Origin: Allacma fusca
Lineage: Eukaryota > Arthropoda > Collembola > Symphypleona > Sminthuridae
Direction of reading: 5' to 3'
Length of the DNA: 64,000 bases
Assembly: GCA_947179485.1 (NCBI GenBank)
Contig: OX359246.1
Location: 2,790,001 to 2,854,000 of the forward strand
The notes under the pieces were generated by a model. That model did not search any database and was not told the DNA's origin. It worked only from the letters and a program-made list of their open reading frames with translations. Position numbers and translations under genes: made by a program. Positions 1-9,831 of the stretch are shown one piece after another; position 1 is the first letter of the stretch; the number at the start of each line of letters is the position of its first letter.

Positions 1-49
1 ATTGATGCTGCCATTTGGATAATTAATTTATCCTTTAATGAGGAAGTAC

Positions 50-244
50 CTGCAAATGTGTGATAAAATTTGACGTGGTGGTCATTTTGCCTTTAATTTT
101 ACCCGATTTGCTCGAAGTGATGCTACACCGAACGCACTGGGCAGTCACTTTTCCATCGCATTCACTGGATTCACTTATTTTGAAAAACTTTCCGTCTAAA
201 ATTAGTGGAGCCCCAGAACGCTTGAGTTTGTTTGTTGATGCCAT
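50..244 (-). CDS. First exon of a BED zinc-finger protein, probably hAT transposase N-terminus (partial)
   Basis: An ATG at 244 opens a 65-codon reading frame rich in Lys and Ser. It contains CVRC, about 25 residues later THL, then a second His in the unspliced frame, matching the CxxC...H...H layout of BED zinc fingers, which bind DNA in transposases and chromatin proteins. The exon probably ends at CAG/gtactt (donor GT at 49-48); without splicing the frame stops at 35-37. It lies just inside a hAT-like terminus at 945 and reads away from it, so it is best taken as the start of that element's transposase rather than a host gene. The downstream exons are outside the window. A domesticated BED gene remains possible. 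Confidence 0.5.
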
Positions 245-489
245 TAAATTTTTCCTTTAAATTGCTTCTTAGTTAAGTATTTTGTAATGACCAAATTAAA
301 ATTGTTTCACTTAGTTCCAAGAAATTGATGCAGACGTGCAATAAGTGCAAATCCAACCGACCATTGCCTATTGTGTTTCAAGCCTAGTGGGACCTTCACG
401 AAAATCGTTTTACTGTCGTTATGCAATTATACTACATCGTTGTGTAGACTTGTAAGCGATGATGCATTAGAAGCTTCATAGATTGCGTT

Positions 490-930
490 GCATTAACGTT
501 CGTCCACGTTATTTACATTCAATGCATTGCATTGATGATTACAATTAATAATTACTTTCGCAGTATCTAGCATTGATGATTACAATTAATAATTATATAC
601 TCAGTATCTTACATTGATGATTACAATTAATAATTACTTTTTCAAAGCATTATAATGCATGAATACGATTAACGATTATTCTGAAAATTTGTGGAACTAG
701 TAATTACAACTAATGATTACCGGTTTGAAATAAAGAAATTGTGATTACAATTGTTGATTACTTCGAAAAAATTGTCATGCTACGAATATTAATTACTGAT
801 TGATGTAAACAATTTCATAATTGATGATTATAATTGATGATTATTCATTAAATTGTTTGTGATTTAAATTGACGATTAACGATTATTAATTATTAATCGT
901 CAATCATTAATTATTAATTGCGATTATTAA
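490..930. repeat. AT-rich subterminal repeat array (GATTACAATTAATAATTAC type)
   Basis: Imperfect copies of TTGATGATTACAATTAATAA recur about every 50 bases, degenerating to ATTAATCG/CGATTAAT near 880-935. It sits between the hAT terminus at 945 and the BED exon, so it looks like the subterminal transposase-binding region of that element. No reading frame. Confidence 0.5.
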
Positions 931-953
931 TCGTTGACATCCCTGCATATATG

Positions 954-2690
954 CGCAATTTTCTAATTTAAATCTATGATTTGTACCTAAATTCTGATTA
1001 ATTACTCCTGAGATTTAAGTGCGCCTCGTAACTACGTTACAAAAATAATGAGCTCCTAAACATGAAATTCATGAACCTTAAAGAAAAATTTGTATTACCT
1101 TATTGGACGTCCTCTTCCCCTAATTTTCCGGGTGGGAAAAGTCCCAATTTCACTGGTCACTTAAAATAATATTTCAGGCCTAAAAATAGTTCTTTTTCTA
1201 GTGCCGCACTAGGATTTCTGAATTAGAACTTGAATCCGCGCGTGATGATAATTCCCAAATTTTCCTTCTTGAGGTAACATGTTTGTTGCATGTTATGACT
1301 GCCTTTCACGAGAAGTTTCGGGTGGCCCTGGAGAGAAATGAGAACATTTCCTCCGTGTCGGACCCCATACTTCCATCCCATGAATTTTGAAACTACGACC
1401 TGACTTGCTACAAAGTTCGGTCTTTGTCACAGGGTCGTCTGTGGGTTTTCGACCCACAGACCCTCCGGGTCCTTACCAAAAAAAACCCGAAGGCCTGGCA
1501 GAAACATCATGTTACGTTGTGCTACCCGGGTATATGATGTTGTGTGGGTAACGACAATGTAGCCTAGGTTCGGGCGTTCCATTTCCCTGAATTATGGTTT
1601 CGATGTTGGTGAAACTCATGAATAAATGGAACTTATCGAGTTCTGTGTGTAGTTCGTTTTATTAACTTTTGGCCAATTTATTGTTCCTAGAACTGATACA
1701 ATTTACACAAAACGTGAACTGAACATTTAACACTTAATAGAATTTGAAGTCTAAATCTCTTCTTCTTGAAATTCTCCGAATTTCATGTCGCCCCACTGGC
1801 TACCTGTGGAGATCCATCCCGGAGGGAATGGACTCTAGGTGCGGCTCCTCTTGATGTTGCTTGCTTGAAGTCGAGATTAGAACTTGTACTAAATCTACGT
1901 GTCTTAATCTAATCTTAATCTAATCTTAGCTTTATTGTTTATTAAATAATCTGAATCATTTCCTTTCCTTTTCTTCTAATTATGTTTTGTCAGCGTTTGG
2001 CGTCACGTAGCCTTTGCTTACGACCTTCCAAACTATTTGCTGACTTAGATTATGCTTATTCTACTCTATTTATAATATATTCGTAACAATATTTGCAAAA
2101 CTTGAACCAAAAACTGATCTATGCAAGACTTAACCAATTCGCGTGCTGGAGCAGTTGTGATTTGAAATCAAATATTTGTCAGTGTGTGTGTCTATTAATT
2201 GGGACAACTAAAGTTTGTGTTTAAATGAAGATCTTCATCGCCCCAGAACCCGAACTCTAATCAATATGCAACGAGTATAAGTGTTGAATCAACTGAATTC
2301 CATCAAGTATCATTTTTAGAATCAGTTCTGGCTTCTTCAATAATATAGGCTTATGCTTAAAATTGCCTGCACAGCATTAGCGTTGTGCACGCATCAAAAA
2401 CAGCGAAACCTGAGCAACAAATTTGTGCGTTTGCGTTAAATAAGAATCTTAAACAAAAACTATTGCAAATAAAAATTTTGTTTTGTATTTGGGGCTGCGA
2501 TGTTAGCCTACAGTAGTGCTCACATTTGAAGGAATTCAAATCATGAACGTACATGAACATACGCATGAGCTGGATAAATGATACGGCTACTGAAAATCAG
2601 CGTTTAAATATTTACGGTTCAAACTCACATTACATCCTCCTACCTTCAATCATTCAGTAAACGAAGTCACAATAATGAAATGATCAATTT
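954..2690. other. No gene recognised
   Basis: About 1.7 kb without a convincing exon. A somewhat GC-richer patch (about 1290-1570) and a short (ATCTTA)n-like run near 1910-1930 (TCTAATCT repeated three times) are present. No terminal repeats were found. It may be old transposon sequence; nothing specific can be supported. Confidence 0.4.
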
Positions 2691-2937
2691 TATTTTTCCA
2701 TTCCTGATTTCTTGAGGAGACGATTTCGTTGTCCCCAAGTGTTCCGCTTTTTTTGGAGACAATTTTAGCTTACCCTGAAAATTTTTAGGGATGATTTGCC
2801 TGTCTCCGTCACGTCCCGATTTCATATGGAGATATTACTTTTATCCCCGGAACAGTCCCTTCCCTTGTCCTGCGGAACGTCCCTATCCCCGGCAGAAGCT
2901 CTGAGCGGATTCCCATTCTAAAAAATGCTAACCTTAT
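2691..2937. other. GTCCC/GTCTCC-rich remnant, probable transposon fragment
   Basis: Repeated short motifs of the type GTCCC, CCCGG and GGAGAC in both orientations. The style resembles 62070-62410 (GTCCCGTCC repeats), suggesting one dispersed non-autonomous family. No termini or TSD were resolved. The Gypsy element begins immediately to the right. Confidence 0.3.
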
Positions 2938-3299
2938 TGTATTATTCTCGTGAGGTAGCGTGAATGGAAAATGAATGATGAGAATAACGACGTTGTAGAA
3001 TAGGAAAGAAGAGAGTATTTATTCAAGAAAGTCCGAATGTGTAAAGAGGGAGAGAAGAGATAGGTAAGGTGTGTAAAGTGTGAGAGTCGGAGGAAGAGTC
3101 CTCGTGGGCATGAGAGTGTGTATTCTCAGGCCCTGCAATGGTAAGGATTGTGAGTGCAGGTTGAGACAGGATTATTCCTGTTGAGACAAGAATAGACAGG
3201 AACGGGCGAGGTAGGACGTGTGGGCAAGTGACACGTGCCAATGTACATACATACATGAATGCTCATATAATAATGCCTTGTATATGTAATCTTCACACA
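2938..3299 (-). repeat. 3' LTR of the Gypsy element
   Basis: 362 bp, nearly identical to 7820-8181. Because the element is coded on the minus strand this left copy is the 3' LTR. It carries the G variant at the single visible difference. Short frames here and in the other LTR are LTR sequence, not genes. Confidence 0.96.
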
Positions 3300-3310
3300 T
3301 CCTCTCCATT
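3300..3310 (-). promoter_or_regulatory. Polypurine tract (plus-strand primer) of the Gypsy element
   Basis: Read on the minus strand this is AATGGAGAGGA, directly abutting the 3' LTR. Position and composition match the RNase H-resistant primer for second-strand synthesis in LTR retroelements. Confidence 0.8.
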
Positions 3311-3370
3311 AAGATTGCAAAATCTGTAAATGTAAAAGAATTGAAACAATAACATAGCATGTGAAAATGA

Positions 3371-6300
3371 TTATGATGCTACATATTTATCCGGTTTCTT
3401 CGTAATTCTTCCGGATCTGGTCTTCTGTACTGGCTCGGATCTACTTGGTCTTGGGAGAGTAGATGCTTTGGCTTGGATAGGACTCGGAGTCTTGACCTGT
3501 TTGAAGGGACTGGGAGTCGTACTATACGGGATGATCTCAGTCTTCGCCGGACTTGGCGTTGAAGGTGGTTCTTCGGGAGGTGTCACGAACTCCTGTTTCT
3601 TCACTGGGGTTGTCATCGGGTATAACTGTGAAGTATTCCTCCTGAAGGTGCCTTGTGGGGTTTGGACGTTATAGGACCTTGGCTCCTTGGTTGGGCTTTG
3701 GATGGTTCCAAAAGTTTGTTTGTCCTTGATCCAGACTTGCTGTCCAATGTGAAGCTCTGGCTTTTCAACGACACCGTGTCGCTTGTCGAAATTCTCCTTG
3801 CTCTTCAGTTTCTTGGAGACTTCTAAATCTTTAACTTTCTTCGCATTGACTGCCCTAGGTTGAAGTAACTTCGGAGTTATGGGCAAGCTTGTCTTAAGTC
3901 GGCGTCCCATCAATAACTGAGATGGACTGTATCCGTTGTCCAGTGGAGTACTCCTGTACTCTAGTAATGCTTCTTGAAAATCTTTAGGATTTTTCTTTAG
4001 CAATTGTTTGATGGTTTTGACCATCACCTCGATGAACCCATTGCTTTGTGGGTAATGAGGACTGGATGTAGTATGCTGGAATCCCCATTTGGTTGCAAAT
4101 GATTTAAATGCCTCTTGGAACTGAGGCCCATTGTCTGATCTGACAATGTCTGGTATGCCGTGTCTGGCAAAGATTGATTTGCAATGTTGGATAATTGCAT
4201 CTGAGGTGGTACTCGATAATGGCACTATCTCCGGGTATCTTGAGTAATAGTCGGAGACTATTAAGTAGTTTCTTCCTTCGTTGTGGAAGAGGTCCATGCC
4301 TATGGTTGACCATGGACGGGTCGGAAACTCACTTGAAATTAGTGGCTCCATCCTCTCCTTTCGGTGAGGGATGCAAGTTGTACAATTATTAATTAACTTG
4401 CGAATATCTCTCGAAATTCCGGGCCACCACACGGAAGTGCGGGCCCTGGCCCTTGCCTTGGTAATCCCCATGTGTCCTGCATGGACACGTTGTAAGAGCT
4501 CTGATTGTAAAATCTTGGGAATGATGAGGCGGTTGCCTCTCATCAGTAGGTTTCCCTGGACTGTAATCTCATCCTTGTGAGTGTAAAACGGTTTAAACTC
4601 ATCTGTAAGTTTCTTCAAAGGAGGCCATCCGGTACGGCTGTACTCGGCTAACTGCTTGCATGTATCGTCCTTCAGTTGGCTCTCCTTGATTTCTTCAAGT
4701 TTGGTAAGTACCCCTCTCGGTAGGGAATCAATGTGTAATGAGACTGCTGCATCGCAGTCGGCTGTAAAATCTTGATCTCCCACTGTAGGAAGTGGGTGCC
4801 TGGATAGGAAATCCGCAGCAATCAAATTCTTGCCTGGTGTATGGAATATACTAAAGTCATATCTCATCATACGTAATCTGAATCTTTGGAGTCGAGGTGA
4901 TAACTCGTCCAAGTGTTTTGTCTTCAGGATAGCTAGAAGTGGCTTGTGGTCGGTTTCAACCTGAAACTGTAAGCCCGTGAGAAATGTTTGAAACTTCTCA
5001 CATGCCCAAACAATGCCTAAGCACTCTTTTTCAATTTGAGCATAGTTCTTTTCAGCTGATGAGAGTGTGCGGGAAGCACACGCAACTAGTCTCCAATTGT
5101 CATCTGGTTGCTTTTGCTTGAGTATAGCTCCTAAGCCGAAAGATGACGCATCTGTTGATACGGTAGTTGGAGAATTTGGATTGTAGATCGCGAGCACAGG
5201 GGCGGACGTTAACAGGCTTGTCAACGTGGCATGTGCTTGCTTTTCTATACTTCCCCACTTGAACTCTGCATCCTTTTGTAATAATGCGTATAGAGGTTGC
5301 ATTATAGTGGACAGGTTCGGAATGAATTGTCCCACGTACATGATGAATCCTACGAAACTTCGTACATCAGAAGTATCCTTCGGTGTAGGTAGGTTGGTAA
5401 TGGCTCTTAGCCGTTTTGGATCAATTTCAATTCCTTGGGCTGATATGATATGTCCTAGGAACTTGACTTTCTTGACCCCAAATTCACATTTATCTGCATT
5501 TAGTGTAATGCCTTTCTCTTGTAGGCGGGTGAGAACTAGTCTGAGGTTCCGATCATGTTCTTCTTGTGTGCGTCCCCACACAAGCCAGTCATCAGTATGA
5601 TGTATGACAGGTAGTCCGGTTAATGCTTCTGACATTCTCTTCTGGTAGTGCTCTGGAGCACTGCTAATACCGAAGGGTAGTCTCAAACAACAATATCTCC
5701 CAAAAGGAGTGATAAAAGTAGTTAATTTCTGACTATCCTCTGCTAGTCTAATCTGATGAAATCCCTGTCTGTTGTCCCCTTTAGAAAATATGACGGCTCC
5801 GTTTATTTTGGCCAATGTCTCTGAGACTATTGGCATAGGGTGGTATTCCCTAGCTATAGATTCATTTAGTTTTGTGAAATCCTTACAGAGTCTGATGTCA
5901 CCATTGGGTTTCTTAACAACCACAATGGGGGAGCACCAATCAGTGGGCTCATCTATGGGTTTGATAACCCCCTGTTTCACTAACTTGTCTAACTCTGCCT
6001 TGAGTTTATCAAGAAGTGGGATTGCAACTTTTCTAGGCTGAGCTATGGCATACGGCTGAGCTCCTTCTTTAAGCCTAATTGTGTAGGGTTGTGACATTGT
6101 ACCTAAACCCTCAAATAATTTTGGAAATTCTGACTGAGGAACTACGCTAGTGTAGCTTCCTACCATATCAATTGAATTATTTGTAAGCTTGATTAATTTC
6201 AAATCCAAGCATTCATTGCGCCCTAATAGCGGCTGTCTAAGACCCATGGCAACGTAAATGTCTGCCTTGGTTGTGTGGGCCTTGTAAGATAAAATAGCTT

Positions 6301-7393
6301 TGAACCTACCAGTGATTTGTAGAGCTGTACCGTTAGCTGCTCGAAATGCACGGTCAGTAGGTCTCAGGTGAGGAATCGCCCTCGATAGTGAAGTTTGGAA
6401 AATGTGTTCCGGAATTATTGTAAAATCCGCACCGGTATCCAGTTTGAAAATGATGGGGACATTTCCCACCGTGACTGCAGTTGACCAGCTACGCTTGGGA
6501 TGATCTTCAGCCAAGTTGGGGGTTGTACTTGACCGCCCGTTAATCCTGCTGACTTCTCCCGTAAAAGCACTGTGGTCTGAGTCGTCATCCGTAATTTCTG
6601 TAACCTCCTCAGCAACTTCATGTACTTTGGGTTTAGATTTGGATTTGGATTTACACATCTTCGCATAATGGCCTAGTTTGCCGCAATTGTTGCACTTTTT
6701 CTCTTTAGCGGGGCATTCTTCCTTGGAATGTTTAGTTGCTCCACCGCAGTTGTAGCATTCCCATTTGTTTGTAGTTTTGTTATTAGGTTTTCCTTTGAAC
6801 CGGGAGCCTTTCTTCATGAAGACTCTGTCCGCGTCCGAAGTTTTCCCAGAAATAACATCTTGCTGTAGTTTTAGCTTTGCTTGCATTTTGACATAAGTGG
6901 TTGCCTCTTCAAGAGTAAGCTTGTCCCTAGCTTGTAATTGCATGGACGCAGTTCTGTCTTGGCACCCTGTGAGTATTCTGTCACGAATTAACTCATCTTG
7001 TAAATACTGATAATTGCAGGTGCTGGCTAACTTATGTAAAGCCGTGATGAACTCATCAACTGTTTCTCCTTCCCTCTGAACTCGGGAATTAAATACGACT
7101 CGCTCCACTAAAACGTTCACTTTGCCTATGAAATAAGCATGGAATGCTGCACAAACTTTATCAAAGTCCTTGTTGTCTGCTTTACTCAATTGAAATGCAT
7201 CACGGATGTCATCCGCATTTCCCTTCATATGATAAAGCATAGACTCTATCTTATCTTCATCGTCTGTAATTTTTGTTAATTTAACAAACCTCTGGAATCT
7301 TCGTATCCAAGACGTCCATTCCGTAGGAGTATCATATGGAAATGGGTCAGGCTGTGATAAGGGATTTAGAGGTGTTGGCACTGGATTTGCCAT
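3371..7393 (-). CDS. Gag-Pol polyprotein of the Ty3/Gypsy element
   Basis: A single uninterrupted 1340-residue frame. Order of parts by rough residue number: Gag capsid-like region 1-200; two zinc knuckles about 213-247 (one CX2CX5HX4C, one canonical CX2CX4HX4C); aspartic protease with LDTGAD near 318; reverse transcriptase with LP-FG-SSAP and the catalytic HTDDW near 599; RNase H with STDASS near 748 and ETDHKPL; integrase with an HHCC zinc module near 975 (H-x3-H...CxxC), a DDE core (GMDLF, SDNGPQF near 1087, E in FIEVM near 1122) and a C-terminal Pro/Ser/Thr-rich tail ending in basic residues. Gag and Pol are in one frame, without a frameshift. The His in place of Tyr before DD recalls the CHMDD form found in K02A2.6-like Gypsy elements. 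It acts in cytoplasmic virus-like particles and in nuclear integration. Start chosen at the first ATG of the frame, about 430 bases inside the 5' LTR. Confidence 0.96.
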   Translation of the reverse strand: MANPVPTPLNPLSQPDPFPYDTPTEWTSWIRRFQRFVKLTKITDDEDKIESMLYHMKGNADDIRDAFQLSKADNKDFDKVCAAFHAYFIGKVNVLVERVVFNSRVQREGETVDEFITALHKLASTCNYQYLQDELIRDRILTGCQDRTASMQLQARDKLTLEEATTYVKMQAKLKLQQDVISGKTSDADRVFMKKGSRFKGKPNNKTTNKWECYNCGGATKHSKEECPAKEKKCNNCGKLGHYAKMCKSKSKSKPKVHEVAEEVTEITDDDSDHSAFTGEVSRINGRSSTTPNLAEDHPKRSWSTAVTVGNVPIIFKLDTGADFTIIPEHIFQTSLSRAIPHLRPTDRAFRAANGTALQITGRFKAILSYKAHTTKADIYVAMGLRQPLLGRNECLDLKLIKLTNNSIDMVGSYTSVVPQSEFPKLFEGLGTMSQPYTIRLKEGAQPYAIAQPRKVAIPLLDKLKAELDKLVKQGVIKPIDEPTDWCSPIVVVKKPNGDIRLCKDFTKLNESIAREYHPMPIVSETLAKINGAVIFSKGDNRQGFHQIRLAEDSQKLTTFITPFGRYCCLRLPFGISSAPEHYQKRMSEALTGLPVIHHTDDWLVWGRTQEEHDRNLRLVLTRLQEKGITLNADKCEFGVKKVKFLGHIISAQGIEIDPKRLRAITNLPTPKDTSDVRSFVGFIMYVGQFIPNLSTIMQPLYALLQKDAEFKWGSIEKQAHATLTSLLTSAPVLAIYNPNSPTTVSTDASSFGLGAILKQKQPDDNWRLVACASRTLSSAEKNYAQIEKECLGIVWACEKFQTFLTGLQFQVETDHKPLLAILKTKHLDELSPRLQRFRLRMMRYDFSIFHTPGKNLIAADFLSRHPLPTVGDQDFTADCDAAVSLHIDSLPRGVLTKLEEIKESQLKDDTCKQLAEYSRTGWPPLKKLTDEFKPFYTHKDEITVQGNLLMRGNRLIIPKILQSELLQRVHAGHMGITKARARARTSVWWPGISRDIRKLINNCTTCIPHRKERMEPLISSEFPTRPWSTIGMDLFHNEGRNYLIVSDYYSRYPEIVPLSSTTSDAIIQHCKSIFARHGIPDIVRSDNGPQFQEAFKSFATKWGFQHTTSSPHYPQSNGFIEVMVKTIKQLLKKNPKDFQEALLEYRSTPLDNGYSPSQLLMGRRLKTSLPITPKLLQPRAVNAKKVKDLEVSKKLKSKENFDKRHGVVEKPELHIGQQVWIKDKQTFGTIQSPTKEPRSYNVQTPQGTFRRNTSQLYPMTTPVKKQEFVTPPEEPPSTPSPAKTEIIPYSTTPSPFKQVKTPSPIQAKASTLPRPSRSEPVQKTRSGRITKKPDKYVAS

Positions 7394-7801
7394 TTTGAAA
7401 GGTGAAGAAAATAGGACTTTTTAAAGTCGTTGAACTTGAGAAAACTTTGTGGAAAGTACAATTTACACGCACAAAGTGTAGAAGATGCAGTTGTAAGGGT
7501 GAGAAAACTGTCCGCTTACAATGCTGAAATTTGGAAACTGTATCCCGTATATATGCACTATACGGCAAATCTGTATGTAATATACAGAGCAGGCGGACTG
7601 CTATAGTTTCCCTGCTTCTTCCCTCCGCTCACGCAGTGAGGGTGGCTGGAGTGCACACACGAAAATTCTAAGTATACACTGTCTTGCACGTGCCACGCGT
7701 CTCTCTCTCTCACTTGGAGATGGTCTCCATCTTGAAAATTTGAGAACTATCGCACTTTTGGATGAATTCCCGTCAAAATTTCGAAAAGTTGGCGTAAAAT
7801 T

Positions 7802-7819
7802 CGTACACCGCTGTCACCA
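7802..7819 (-). promoter_or_regulatory. tRNA primer-binding site of the Gypsy element
   Basis: Directly inside the 5' LTR, reading TGGTGACAGCGGTGTACG on the minus strand. A TGG start complements the CCA 3' end of a tRNA, as expected for minus-strand priming. The priming tRNA was not identified. Confidence 0.8.
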
Positions 7820-8181
7820 TGTATTATTCTCGTGAGGTAGCGTGAATGGAAAATGAATGATGAGAATAACGACGTTGTAGAATAGGAAAGAAGAGAGTAT
7901 TTATTCAAGAAAGTCCGAATGTGTAAAGAGGGAGAGAAGAGATAGGTAAGGTGTGTAAAGTGTGAGAGTCGGAGGAAGAGTCCTCGTGGGCATGAGAGTG
8001 TGTATTCTCAGGCCCTGCAATGGTAAGGATTGTGAGTGCAGGTTGAGACAGGATTATTCCTGTTGAGACAAGAATAGACAGGAACGGGCGAGGTAGGACG
8101 TGTGGGCAAATGACACGTGCCAATGTACATACATACATGAATGCTCATATAATAATGCCTTGTATATGTAATCTTCACACA
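7820..8181 (-). repeat. 5' LTR of the Gypsy element
   Basis: 362 bp, the promoter-side LTR because the coding strand is minus. It is followed to the right by CTTAT, the second copy of the TSD. Confidence 0.96.
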
Positions 8182-8186
8182 CTTAT

Positions 8187-8640
8187 GACTAATTCCTATT
8201 TTTTAACATTGTACAAGTTGCTCACAAAGACGTCGGCTTCGGAGAGGTCAGAAACGTTCAAACGGAAGGGAACGTTGAAGTATTGGATTCATTTCAATTT
8301 ACTAACTATTCAAATTATGGATCTCTTGGGATTCATATTTGAAATCCCTTGAAATTTCTTAAAAAGGAGCTGAAGACTTCAGTTTGCTTTGACGTTTTTA
8401 AGTTTATTAACAAATTCACTGTCAAAATTTCAGTTTTTCCAAAAAAATCCTGCCTGACTTCTTCTACTTCTTTGAAAATTGTACTGCCGGAGATTTGGAG
8501 TCACACCTGGACGAAATAATTTTGTAAAATGTGAAAAGAAATTTCCTACTAAATGGAGAACCAAATATTGTTTTTTAAATATATGGGAAAAACACCTTCC
8601 AAGCTTATTTTTTCTATATTCTGAAGAAATGTATTTTAAA
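8187..8640. other. No gene recognised
   Basis: About 450 bases between the Gypsy element and the LINE. An open stretch from 8479 runs into the LINE across the TSD and has no recognisable protein features, so it is not called as a gene. Confidence 0.4.
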
Positions 8641-9165
8641 TTAGATACTAGTTATCCTTGCTTGGCCCCAGACTCAAACACAAGTTTATTTTTTAACTCT
8701 CCAAATTATTCCAAAATAAATTTTAAATTTGAGAGTCTAAGACTAAAACATCCTCATAAATTCTCCTCTGCTCGACTCATAAAGCACTATTTTACAACTT
8801 AGTAAACAATTTTGACAGCGTTTTCTAAAATACAGTGATTCCACCCTGACTTGCAGATATAACAGAAAGTGACATATATGTATACCTACACGTCATCAAC
8901 TTAGCTGGCCCCTGGTCAGACAGACGGTTAATTCCGTAAACATTAGGATTTTGGTTATACAAAAGCGGGAGGCTGATCAGGGGGTGCCCCTACGTAAGTG
9001 GAATATTTTATCTGCTAACTGATATACAAATTACATTAACAACACGAAAACTAATGAATCCCCTCAGGACTGTTGTAAAAATCACATACTAATAAACCCT
9101 TCCAATTAATTCTTACATGAGAAAAAACTGCCGGTTGATAATCCATCTGATTCACCGTCGGAACA

Positions 9166-9776
9166 ATGCCAGGAAACAAACCCTCGAGCCAGTCAAGCCA
9201 ATCTTCCGATCGAAGCGAGAGAGCCAAAAACAGAGAAATAAAGGACTTCATTGCCAGTACTACACCTACTAAACCTGGAGAAAGAGAACGAAGCACTAAA
9301 GAAGGAAGTCGATAAACTTAGAAGGCAACTTATCAACTCCAGAAATGAATCGAACTTCAAACAGCAAAATAACAGAAAGAACAACCTAATTATCACCGGG
9401 CTGGACAAAATCACGGACAAAACTACTTCAAAACAAGCCAAAGAAGCTGTGGATACTTTCTTCTCGGAAAAAACGAAACTAAATGAATCCCTTACATTCA
9501 GCTGCTAGATTATTATTCTTAAACCAAAAGGAAAGGAACAAGCCAAAAAAACCACTACTCAAATGTAAGTTCAAAAACTATGAAGATGCAAACAAAGTCA
9601 GAAGCAAGAGAAAAGGGTTATTGGACCGATCAGTCTGGATCAATGAAGACCTAAACCCTGACCAACTGAAAGTGATCAAGATGCTAGTAGAACGCAAGAA
9701 GGAATTTATTACCAAACAACACGAAAACAAAGCACATATTTACGCAAACCGATTTTTGATCACCAGAACTCCCTAA
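9166..9776 (+). pseudogene. LINE ORF1-like protein, frameshifted
   Basis: It probably starts at ATG 9166 with a Ser-rich, basic N-terminus. Near 9270-9290 the reading shifts to a second frame with a strong coiled coil (LEKENEALKKEVDKLRRQ), then a NNLIITGLDK segment typical of the ORF1 nucleic-acid-binding region. A further shift near 9483-9508 leads to a basic C-terminal part ending at 9776. ORF1 proteins bind and chaperone LINE RNA. At least two frameshifts make this copy non-functional as read. Confidence 0.65.
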
Positions 9777-9831
9777 GGGAAAGAAATATTTTACGAATCT
9801 GATGGAAATGACATAGTCCAAATCAAAGAGA

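Larger units (their letters stand above)
1..945 (-). mobile_element. 5' part of a hAT-superfamily DNA transposon, running out of the window to the left
   Basis: The right edge is CATCCCTG at 938-945, which on the minus strand reads CAGGGATG, a classic hAT terminus. The 8 bases beyond it (946-953, catatatg) are the candidate target-site duplication; the partner lies outside the window. Reading leftward there is a subterminal region of ATTAAT/GATTA repeats (about 490-930), then a minus-strand exon with a BED-type zinc finger at 244-50, the usual N-terminal domain of hAT transposases. The arrangement suggests a potentially autonomous element whose catalytic part lies beyond base 1. The family assignment rests on the terminus plus the BED finger; the transposase core is not visible here. 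Confidence 0.6.
2938..8181 (-). mobile_element. Complete Ty3/Gypsy LTR retrotransposon, coding on the minus strand
   Basis: Two 362-bp direct repeats (2938-3299 and 7820-8181) start with TG and end with CA. They are flanked by the exact 5-bp duplication CTTAT (2933-2937 and 8182-8186), the TSD length expected for Gypsy integrases. Between them lie a primer-binding site next to the right LTR, one long Gag-Pol frame on the minus strand and a polypurine tract next to the left LTR. By eye the LTRs differ at one position only (a G/A in GGGCAaGTGACACG), so insertion was recent. No env-like frame was seen. All parts needed for retrotransposition appear present, so this copy may be active. Confidence 0.97.

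Noticed and set aside
3023..3360. Short frames in the LTR region
   Set aside because: Identical frames occur in the other LTR; they are LTR sequence, not genes.
8479..8802. 107-residue open frame before the LINE
   Set aside because: It runs across the target-site duplication into the LINE 5' region, so it cannot be one old gene.
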